A stretch of DNA of 64,000 nt, from positions 2,629,001 to 2,693,000 of the forward strand of contig NZ_AP025637.1 in assembly GCF_022846615.1 (NCBI RefSeq). The letters run 5' to 3'. The first letter of the stretch is position 1; every line of letters begins with the position of its first letter. The notes beneath the pieces are model-generated. The model was not told the DNA's origin. It saw only the letters and a program-made list of their open reading frames with translations, and made no database searches. Origin of the DNA: Roseomonas fluvialis. GTDB taxonomy: Bacteria > Pseudomonadota > Alphaproteobacteria > Acetobacterales > Acetobacteraceae. Below are positions 34,078 to 41,162 of this stretch, one piece after another. A program made the position numbers and the translations under genes.

Positions 34078-35664
34078 ATGTCCAGGCGACGCTTCACCAT
34101 CGCCGCGGCCGTTGCCGCGCTGCTTGTCACGGCCACGCCGGCCCCCGCGCAACAGGCGCCACAGGGCACTTTGCGCGTTGTCCTGGTCAACATGCTGGCC
34201 AGCCTCGACCCGGTGCTCTCGACCGCCGCCTTCGTCCGCAACCACGGCTTCATGGTCTACGACCAGCTCTACGCCTTCGACAGCCAGGGCGAGGCGCGCC
34301 CGCAGATGGTCGAACGGCACGAGGTCTCGGCCGACGGCAGCACCTATCGCTTCACCCTGCGCGAGGGCCTGGCCTTCCATGACGGCCAGCCGGTGCGCGC
34401 GGCTGATGCCGTCGCTTCGATCCGCCGGTGGGCGCAGCGCGATATCGCCGGGCGCGCCCTGATGTCGGCCACCGCCGCGCTGGAGGTGGTCGACGACCGC
34501 ACCTTCACGCTGCGCCTGTCGCGCCCCTTCGGCCTGGTGGTGGAAGCGCTCGCGCGCCCGACCGCGAGCGCGCTGTTTGTCATGCCCGAACGCATCGCCT
34601 CCACGCCCGCCACCACGGCGATCACGGACGCGACGGGCTCCGGCCCCTTCATCTTCCGCCAGCAGGATTTCTCGCCGGGCGAACGTGCCGTCTATGTCCG
34701 CAACCCGGCCTATCGCCCCCGCAGTGAACCGGCGGATGGGCTTGCCGGCGGAAAGGTGGTGCAACTCGAACGCATCGAATGGCTCGGCATCAGCGACCCC
34801 GCGACCGCGGCGGCCGCGCTGCAATCCGGCGAGATCGACTTCATCGAGCAGCCCTCGCCCGACGTGCTGCCGGTGCTGGCGCGGAACCGCAATATCCGCA
34901 CCTTCGCGCTGAATCCGATCGGGTCGATGGTCTGGCTGCGCCCGAACCACCAGGTGCCGCCCTTCAACGACCCGCGCGCGCGCCAGGCGCTGCTGTACCT
35001 GGTGAACCAGCAGGAGAACCTGCAGGCGGTCGGCGTGCCGCCGTCCGAGCAGGTGCCCTATTGCCCGGCCTATTTCCTCTGCGGCACGCCGCTGGAAAGC
35101 AGCGCCGGCGCGCAGGGCCTGCGTGAGATCAATGTCGAACGCGCCCGCGCCCTGCTGCGCGAGGCCGGCTACAATGGCCAGCGCGTGGTCTTCCTCAACG
35201 CGACCGACAGCCCGATCAACAACGCCGTGACGCTGACCATGGCGGAGAACATGCGTCGCGCCGGCCTCAACATGGACGTGGTCGCGACCGACTGGGCGAC
35301 GCTGACGCAACGGCGCAACCGGCGCGAGCCGGTGGAACAGGGTGGGTGGAACCTGTTCGTGACCGTGGCGAACGTGCTCGACGCACAGAACCCGCTGGTG
35401 AACCTCTATCTCGGTTCGCCCTGCGAGGGCGGCCTCGCCGGCTGGCCCTGCGATACCGAACTCGAACGCCTGCGCGCCGCCTGGTGGGAGGAAGCAGATC
35501 CCGCCAAGCGCCGCCAGATCCTCGAGCAGGTGCACGCCCGCGCCTATGCCGTGCTGCCCTACATCAATGGCGGACAGTTCCGCGTGCTGGCGGCGCATCG
35601 CGCCAATGTCGAGGGCCTGCGCCCGACCACCATCCCAGTCTTCTGGGGCGTGACGAAGCGCTGA
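34078..35664 (+). CDS. ABC transporter substrate-binding protein, family 5 (oligopeptide/dipeptide type)
   Basis: 528 residues. Signal peptide MSRRRFTIAAAVAALLVTATPAPA, cleaved near residue 25, then the SBP_bac_5 fold: SLDPVLSTAAFVRNHGFMVYDQL (central part RNHGFMVYD), WEVSADGSTYRFTLREGLAFHDG-type domain (YRFTLREGLAFHDG) and DFIEQPSPDVLPVL. It delivers a peptide or similar organic solute to an Opp-type permease, but no permease gene adjoins it. GGGAGGA precedes the start. It is coupled by a one-base overlap to an unknown protein. Confidence 0.9.
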   Translation: MSRRRFTIAAAVAALLVTATPAPAQQAPQGTLRVVLVNMLASLDPVLSTAAFVRNHGFMVYDQLYAFDSQGEARPQMVERHEVSADGSTYRFTLREGLAFHDGQPVRAADAVASIRRWAQRDIAGRALMSATAALEVVDDRTFTLRLSRPFGLVVEALARPTASALFVMPERIASTPATTAITDATGSGPFIFRQQDFSPGERAVYVRNPAYRPRSEPADGLAGGKVVQLERIEWLGISDPATAAAALQSGEIDFIEQPSPDVLPVLARNRNIRTFALNPIGSMVWLRPNHQVPPFNDPRARQALLYLVNQQENLQAVGVPPSEQVPYCPAYFLCGTPLESSAGAQGLREINVERARALLREAGYNGQRVVFLNATDSPINNAVTLTMAENMRRAGLNMDVVATDWATLTQRRNRREPVEQGGWNLFVTVANVLDAQNPLVNLYLGSPCEGGLAGWPCDTELERLRAAWWEEADPAKRRQILEQVHARAYAVLPYINGGQFRVLAAHRANVEGLRPTTIPVFWGVTKR

Positions 35665-36416
35665 TGAGCACCATCGCCATCGCGGACGCCGGCTACCGCT
35701 TCATCCCGGCCGTCATGCAGTATTCCGGCGGTGTCGCGGCTCTCCCGGGGTTCCGGTTGGAACGCGCACGCTTCGCCGAACCGCTGCCGATGGCGGAGGG
35801 CTGGCGACGCATCGCGGCGCATCTCTCAGCACTCGGGCGCCCGCTGACCGCCTTCGCGGCCTGCGAACTGCGATCCCCCGCGCCCTTCACCGAGGCCGGC
35901 TTCGCGACGTTCAACGCGGGCTACGCGAAGGTGCTCGGCGAGTGGGGCGTGCTGCGCGACGGCGCGAACCCGGTTGCGCGCAGCAATGTGTGCCCGCGTC
36001 ACGCGCCACCTGCCGAACCCTGCTTCCACGCCTTCGTCTACACCGTGCCGGATGCGGGAGCGGCGTCGTCCTTCGCCGTCGCCGGAAGCGGCGAATCAGC
36101 CGAAGGCAAGGGCACCTATCGCGAGAACACCATCGCCTATGGCGACACATCGCCCGCCGGCATGCTGAAGAAGGGCCTCTGGGTGTTGGGCGAGATGGAA
36201 CGCCGCATGGGCCTGCTCGGCCATGGCTGGGCCGACACCACCGGCGTGCAGGCCTATACCATCCACCCGCTACCGCCGGCGCTGTCCGAGGCGATCGTCA
36301 ACCGCGGCGCCGCGCGCCACGGCCTGACCTGGCAGGATTGCCGCCCGCCTGTGGAGGGCCTGGAGTACGAGATGGATTGCCGCGGCATCGGGCAGGAACT
36401 GGTCCTGCCCGGATAA
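35664..36416 (+). CDS. Unrecognised conserved-looking protein
   Basis: 250 residues. The start overlaps the stop of the binding-protein gene (TGATG), so it is translated with it. I do not recognise the family. It has no signal peptide or membrane helix. Visible features are a conserved-looking segment SNVCPRHAPPAEPCFHAFVY with two cysteines and histidines, a YRENTIAYGDTSPAGMLKKG block, and YTIHPL near the C-terminus. The second half is reminiscent of RidA-like deaminases in its layout, but this is weak. Base composition and codon use look like those of its neighbours, so it is a real gene. Confidence 0.72.
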   Translation: MSTIAIADAGYRFIPAVMQYSGGVAALPGFRLERARFAEPLPMAEGWRRIAAHLSALGRPLTAFAACELRSPAPFTEAGFATFNAGYAKVLGEWGVLRDGANPVARSNVCPRHAPPAEPCFHAFVYTVPDAGAASSFAVAGSGESAEGKGTYRENTIAYGDTSPAGMLKKGLWVLGEMERRMGLLGHGWADTTGVQAYTIHPLPPALSEAIVNRGAARHGLTWQDCRPPVEGLEYEMDCRGIGQELVLPG

Positions 36417-36470
36417 AGCCTTTGTGTGGCGGCCCATCCGGGCCGCTCGGCGTCGCCGCACGACCGGCGG

Positions 36471-36484
36471 CGCCCGTTTGGGCG
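36471..36484 (+). terminator. Hairpin downstream of the unknown gene
   Basis: CGCCC-GTTT-GGGCG followed by TTCGTCCTCC in the gap between convergent genes. A second GC stem (GCGGCCC/GGGCCGC, 36429-36446) lies nearer the stop. Together they probably end transcription, though the U-content is low. Confidence 0.35.
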
Positions 36485-36593
36485 TTCGTCCTCCCTAGAG
36501 TGGAAGCCGCCCAGATGATCTGCGCGCGGCGCCTGGTGCCGCTGGCGGTGCAGGCGGGACCGAGGGGCATTCCGCCGTGCCGCCGGATTGCCC

Positions 36594-37367
36594 TTACGGC
36601 TGCATGTGGCTGCCGCCATCCTCGATCCAGTTCTGCCCGGTGATGAAGGACGCGCCCTCGGACAGCAGGAAGCAGATCAGCGGCGCGACTTCCTTCGGCT
36701 GCGCGATCCGCCCGAGCGGAATGCGCGCCAGCGTCCGTTCGCGAAAGCGTTCGGAGCGCACGACTTCCGTCATCGGCGTCTCGACCGTGCCGAAGCCGAC
36801 GGAGTTCACGCGGATGCCGTAGCGTGCCCATTCCAGCGCCGCGCTCATGGTCACGCCATACAGCCCCGCCTTCGCCGCGGCGTAGTTCACCTGCCCGATC
36901 GACCCGCGCTTGCCCGCGGTCGAGGAGATGTTGACGATCGCGCCTGGCCGCTCCTCGCCCGCCTTGGCACGGGCGATCATGTGGCGGCCGACCGCCTGCT
37001 GCATCAGGTGGCAGGCGGTCAGGTTCACGTCGATCACCGCCTGCCACTGCGGCAGGGTCATTTTCTCGATCATCGCGGGCCGCGTAATGCCGGCGTTGTT
37101 CACCAGGCCATGCACGGCCCCGAAGCGCGCGACGGCGTCATCGACGATGCGGGCGCAGACTACTTCATCCGTGACGTCGCCCTGGATCGCCAGGGTGCGC
37201 TCGCCCGCCAGCGCGGAGGAGACGGCCGCGAAGGTCTCCGGGTTGCGCTCGACCATCACCAGGTTGCCGCCCAGGTCGAGCACGAGCTCCGAAATGGCCC
37301 GGCCGATCCCCTGCCCCGTGCCGGTCACGATGACCGTGCGGCCGGTCAATTCCATCGGATTTCGCAT
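36594..37367 (-). CDS. SDR family oxidoreductase (FabG-like)
   Basis: 257 residues. Classical short-chain dehydrogenase: cofactor motif VTGTGQGIGRAI, NNAG at about 93-96, catalytic Ser in NISSTAGKRGS and YxxxK in VNYAAAKAGL, with a C-terminal GQNWIEDGG. Reduces or oxidises a hydroxy/oxo substrate with NAD(P)H. The ATG at 37367 has GGAAG at proper spacing; the in-frame ATG at 37355 is an alternative. It is the last gene of a three-gene minus-strand group with two ketopantoate-reductase-like proteins, 95 bases after the second. Confidence 0.88.
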   Translation of the reverse strand: MRNPMELTGRTVIVTGTGQGIGRAISELVLDLGGNLVMVERNPETFAAVSSALAGERTLAIQGDVTDEVVCARIVDDAVARFGAVHGLVNNAGITRPAMIEKMTLPQWQAVIDVNLTACHLMQQAVGRHMIARAKAGEERPGAIVNISSTAGKRGSIGQVNYAAAKAGLYGVTMSAALEWARYGIRVNSVGFGTVETPMTEVVRSERFRERTLARIPLGRIAQPKEVAPLICFLLSEGASFITGQNWIEDGGSHMQP

Positions 37368-37462
37368 GGCGTTTGCTTCCCCTGGTGTCGTTGCGGGGAA
37401 GCGTCGCGCGGCCGACGCGCGCATGCAAGGGAGCGCGACGGGCGCGCGCGGGCAAGGGGCGC

Positions 37463-38353
37463 TCAGCGCGTCGCCTCGGCCACCTTCACCATCGTGTGCA
37501 GCACGCGGTTCGCCGGCGTCGGGATGCCCAGCGCCGCGCCGCGGCGGATCACCAGGCCATTCAGGTGGTCGATCTCCGTCGGCTTGCCCGCCGCGAGGTC
37601 CTGAGCGGTCGATGAGCGCTGGCCCGGCATGGTCTTGGCCAGCCCCAGCACCTGGGCGAGAACGTCTGGCGCGACGTTCACGCCCGACGCCTTCGCCACC
37701 GCGACGCATTCGGCGACGACATCCGCCATCACCTCCCGCACGCCCTGCATCGGCAGCAACCGCCCATAAGGCAGTTGCGTCAGCGCCGAGAGCGCATTGT
37801 AGGCGCAGTTCACGATCAGCTTGCCCCACAACGCATCGAGAGGCGTCTCGGACACCCGCGTCGGGATTCCCGCCGCGCCGAACTGCGCGACGATGCGCTC
37901 CCCCGCTTCGCAGGGGCCGATGACCAATTCGCCGCGGCCGTGATGCACGACATGGCCGGGCCCCACCATCGCCGTCGCGACATAGACCGCAACCGGCACG
38001 ACGGTCCGGTTCACGACCGGCCGCAGCCGATCCGCATTGTCCACGCCGTTCTGCAGGTTCAGGACCGTGACGTCGGGGCGCAGATGCGGCGCGATCTGTC
38101 GTCCGACCGCCTCGGTGTCGCCAGACTTCACGCTGAACAGCACGATGTCCGCCCCGGCCACGCCGTCAGCCTCGGTGGTCGCGTCCATTGGCACGGTGAA
38201 GCGGTCGGCGCCGATCTCCAGCAGCAATCCACGCGCGCACACCGCGTCGACATGCTGCGCCCGCCCGATCAGCGTGACCGGAACACCTGCCCGCGCGAGC
38301 ATGCCGCCATAGTAGCAACCGACCGCACCGGCTCCCATCACCGCGACCTTCAT
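37463..38353 (-). CDS. Ketopantoate reductase family protein (PanE/ApbA-like), copy 1
   Basis: 296 residues. Rossmann motif VMGAGAVGCYYGGMLARAG at the N-terminus, SVKSGDTEAV and LNLQNGVDN in the NADP half, and LIVNCAYNALSALTQLPYG in the helical half carrying the conserved lysine and asparagine. The family reduces 2-dehydropantoate, but many paralogues in such genomes act on other 2-oxoacids. A second, more diverged member lies seven bases upstream, so a catabolic role beside the SDR is plausible. panE function is not assumed. Confidence 0.87.
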   Translation of the reverse strand: MKVAVMGAGAVGCYYGGMLARAGVPVTLIGRAQHVDAVCARGLLLEIGADRFTVPMDATTEADGVAGADIVLFSVKSGDTEAVGRQIAPHLRPDVTVLNLQNGVDNADRLRPVVNRTVVPVAVYVATAMVGPGHVVHHGRGELVIGPCEAGERIVAQFGAAGIPTRVSETPLDALWGKLIVNCAYNALSALTQLPYGRLLPMQGVREVMADVVAECVAVAKASGVNVAPDVLAQVLGLAKTMPGQRSSTAQDLAAGKPTEIDHLNGLVIRRGAALGIPTPANRVLHTMVKVAEATR

Positions 38354-38360
38354 GGCCGGG

Positions 38361-39425
38361 TCAGTTCAGCCGCAGCCCGCGGATCAGGTCGGGCGATGCA
38401 GCCACCTCGCCGCGCTCGACGCGCTTCACGATCTCCGTCAGCGCGGCATTGGCCGGCGCGGCGATGCCGATCTCCGCCCCGCGCGCGACGACGAAGCCGT
38501 TGAGGTACTCGATCTCGGTCCGCCGGCCCTTCATCATGTCCTGGCCCATCGAGGCGCGATGCGCCCCGCCGCCGGGCTTCTGCGTATCCGCCAGGCGCTG
38601 CGCGTCATAGGCAGCACGCGCCGTGTCATCACCCTCGCCCGCGCGCGCGATGACCTCGGCGTCGAGATGCAGGATTTCCTCGAGGTCATAGCCCAGCGCC
38701 TGGCCGACGCGGATCGCCTCGCTCCCCAGCCGCGCCGCGAAGGCGCGGATCGCGTCATCCGCCGTGGCGTCCTTGGCCAAGAGCCCGGTCGCCGCCGCGA
38801 TGCCATTGCCCATGACATTCGCCACCAGCTTCGACCAGCGCTCGCCCCACAGGTTGGACGTGGTCAGCGCCGAATCCGACAGTGCGAGCAGCGATGTGAT
38901 GAACTCTGCCCGCGGTGAGATCCGCCCATGCGGCTCCCCCACGCGATACACCGTGTGCGACGCGCCCGACTTCCCCGCCGCCCGCTTCACCAGCCCGGGC
39001 GCCGACAACTCCACCGTGATCAGAGACGCGATCGCGCCCAGCACCCGCCCCCAGCCGACAACGTCGGCGATGACTTCCTCGTTGATGCAGTTCTGCAGGG
39101 ACACCACATAGCCGCTGGGCGAGAGATACTGCGCGATCATCGTCGTGGCCCAGGCGGTGTCGTAGGACTTCATGCAGACGAAGGCGATGTCGACCGGGCG
39201 TTCCTTCGCGAAGGACTGCAATTCGGTCAGGTGGATCGCCTTCACCGGCACGGTGAATTCCGGCACGTCCTTCAGGTGCGCGATGGTCAGGCCACGCGTG
39301 CGCATCGCCTCGACATGCTCCGGCCATGGATCGACAAAGGTCACGTCGTGGCCGGCCTGCGCCATGTAGCCGCCCGCATATCCGCCGACGGCGCCGGCGC
39401 CCACGATGGCGATGCGAGGGGTCAT
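38361..39425 (-). CDS. Ketopantoate reductase family protein, copy 2
   Basis: 354 residues, longer than a typical PanE. IAIVGAGAVGGYAGGYMAQAG starts the NADP domain (first residues IAIVGAGAVGGYAGG). CMKSYDTAWAT and VVSLQNCINEE follow. The helical domain contains WSKLVANVMGNG with the conserved Lys and Asn. An insertion around residues 235-300 (LEEILHLDAEV through GGGAHRASMGQDM) explains the extra length. First gene of the group with copy 1 and the SDR. The substrate is unknown. Confidence 0.86.
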   Translation of the reverse strand: MTPRIAIVGAGAVGGYAGGYMAQAGHDVTFVDPWPEHVEAMRTRGLTIAHLKDVPEFTVPVKAIHLTELQSFAKERPVDIAFVCMKSYDTAWATTMIAQYLSPSGYVVSLQNCINEEVIADVVGWGRVLGAIASLITVELSAPGLVKRAAGKSGASHTVYRVGEPHGRISPRAEFITSLLALSDSALTTSNLWGERWSKLVANVMGNGIAAATGLLAKDATADDAIRAFAARLGSEAIRVGQALGYDLEEILHLDAEVIARAGEGDDTARAAYDAQRLADTQKPGGGAHRASMGQDMMKGRRTEIEYLNGFVVARGAEIGIAAPANAALTEIVKRVERGEVAASPDLIRGLRLN

Positions 39426-39538
39426 GCGCGTTCCTCCTGGCCCTGAAGGCCTTCGTTGAGCGCACCGGGCGCGATGCGCAGGATCATCGCGGCGACCACG
39501 CCATCGGGCAAGGCCGCCAGCCCAGGGAACGGACCGCC

Positions 39539-40090
39539 ATGCGCACAGCCATCGACACGCTCTATCTCTACGACCCGCAATTCGCCGCGAATGCACAGGC
39601 ATTCAAGGACGAAACCGGCGGCACCTGCGCGATGCACCCGGTCTCCTGCCTCGATACGCTGAAGGCGGCGCTCGATGGCTATGTCCAGGTGGGCTTCATC
39701 ATCTTCGACACGCACGGTTCGCCCGGTGCGCTCAGCCTCGCCGATGGCGGCACCGTGGACGGCATGGATTTCGGCATGCTCGGCCTGATCCCGCCCACGC
39801 TGCTGCGGCGCCAGGCGCGCGTCCTGTTCTACGGCTGCAACCTCGGCGAGGGCGCGGAGGGCGACACCTTCCTCGACGAATTCGGCCACGCCGCCTTCCG
39901 CGGCAAGGGCGGCACGGCGGGCGCCAGCACCGTCACCAACCTGTCCTGGTCGATCGGGTCGATCGGCAGCGCCGGTGTTTGGATGAACCCGTTCAGCCTG
40001 TTCGGCGCCCGCCTGAAGGTGGTGCGCTTCAACGAGGCCGGCGAACGCGCCACCAGCGCCAGTGTCGACCGTTGGGGTCACCGGGACTGA
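39539..40090 (+). CDS. Small caspase-fold-like (clan CD) protein, DUF4347-like
   Basis: 183 residues. The clan CD pattern is visible: a hydrophobic strand followed by His-Gly (VGFIIFDTHGSPG, H59-G60) and a second hydrophobic strand followed by Gly-Cys (ARVLFYGCNLGEG, C100), then FLDEFGHAAFRGKGG. This His/Cys arrangement occurs in caspase-like, CHAT and DUF4347 domains. No signal peptide is present and no other domain is fused. Extra cysteines lie at 30 and 37. The frame is open upstream, but the ATG at 39539 begins plausible protein and follows CAGGGAA. It is a single gene facing away from the ketopantoate-reductase group. Substrate and partner are unknown. Confidence 0.65.
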   Translation: MRTAIDTLYLYDPQFAANAQAFKDETGGTCAMHPVSCLDTLKAALDGYVQVGFIIFDTHGSPGALSLADGGTVDGMDFGMLGLIPPTLLRRQARVLFYGCNLGEGAEGDTFLDEFGHAAFRGKGGTAGASTVTNLSWSIGSIGSAGVWMNPFSLFGARLKVVRFNEAGERATSASVDRWGHRD

Positions 40091-40093
40091 CGG

Positions 40094-41047
40094 TCAGCCG
40101 CTGCGAATCGCCTCCTCGACCGCGAGCGCCACGGCCAGCGCGCGCCGGCCGGCGGCGCCATCCACCACAACCGGCGCGCCATCCAGGCAGGCCGCCACGA
40201 AGGCCGCCTGCTCCGCCTCCAGGCTGTCGTGGTCGGTCCAGGTCGCGCGGTCGATTCCGTGGCCGGGCATGGTCGCGACCGCCTCTGCCCCGCCACGGCG
40301 CAGCACCGCCAGTGAGCGGTCCAGGAAATTCACGCTCATCTCGCCCTCGTGGCCCAGCACGCGCAGCCGCCGTTCCATCGCGAGCGACACGCGCGAGGCG
40401 GTGATCACCGCCGCCCGCCCGCCCGGAAAGCGCAGCCGCGCCACCGCGAAATCCGGTCGATCCGACGCCACCGCCGCGCCCACCGCCTCGATCCCGACCG
40501 GCTCGGTGCCGGCGAGCGTCAGCACCAGGTCGATGTCATGGATCATCAGGTCCAGCACGACCGACACATCGAGGCTGCGCGGCCGGAACGGCGCGGCGCG
40601 CACCGCCTCCCAGGACAGCGCGCCTGGGCCGGCGGCAGCCTCGGTCACGGCACCGAAGGCGGCTGAGAAGCGCTCGATATGCCCCACCTGGAGCACGCGG
40701 CCCGCCGCGGCGGCCTGGGCCAGCAGCGCATCGGCCTCGGCCAGCGTCGCGGCGACCGGCTTCTCGATGAAGACATGCCGCCCCGCGGCCAGGGCAGCCT
40801 CGGCCAGCAAGAAGTGGAACCGCGTCGGTGCCGCAATGATTACCGCGTCGGCGGCGGCGATCAGCGCCGGGGCGTCCATCGCCGGCGCCCCCGCCTCGGT
40901 GGCGACGGCCGCTGCGCGCGCCGGATCCGCATCATGCAGCCCGACCAGGCGGATTCGTGGGTTGGCCGCCGCCTTCAGCGCGTGGAATCGGCCGAAATGG
41001 CCGACGCCAAGGATGCCAAGGGCGAGTCGGGGGTCCGGGGCGCTCAT
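40094..41047 (-). CDS. Gfo/Idh/MocA family oxidoreductase
   Basis: 317 residues. N-terminal Rossmann motif GILGVGHFGRFHALKA, the family EKP motif in VFIEKPVAATLAEAD with the catalytic lysine, and the C-terminal dehydrogenase domain with DLMIHDIDLVL, where the HD pair is usual. NAD(P)-dependent oxidation or reduction of a sugar, inositol or related substrate is expected. The gene is convergent with the caspase-like gene and divergent from secDF. The exact substrate cannot be assigned. Confidence 0.87.
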   Translation of the reverse strand: MSAPDPRLALGILGVGHFGRFHALKAAANPRIRLVGLHDADPARAAAVATEAGAPAMDAPALIAAADAVIIAAPTRFHFLLAEAALAAGRHVFIEKPVAATLAEADALLAQAAAAGRVLQVGHIERFSAAFGAVTEAAAGPGALSWEAVRAAPFRPRSLDVSVVLDLMIHDIDLVLTLAGTEPVGIEAVGAAVASDRPDFAVARLRFPGGRAAVITASRVSLAMERRLRVLGHEGEMSVNFLDRSLAVLRRGGAEAVATMPGHGIDRATWTDHDSLEAEQAAFVAACLDGAPVVVDGAAGRRALAVALAVEEAIRSG

Positions 41048-41162
41048 GCGCCGGTCCTAGCCGCTTCGCGTAGGCATGGAAATCCGCCCCACCGGCGGGG
41101 TTGCATCCCCTGCCCCCCCTCGCCATTGTCCGCCCGCTTCGAACCTGGGGTACCGATTGCCG

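Noticed and set aside
35664..36416. Calling the unknown protein a RidA-type aminomuconate deaminase
   Set aside because: Only a vague resemblance in the second half, with no diagnostic arginine or glutamate motif; left unassigned.
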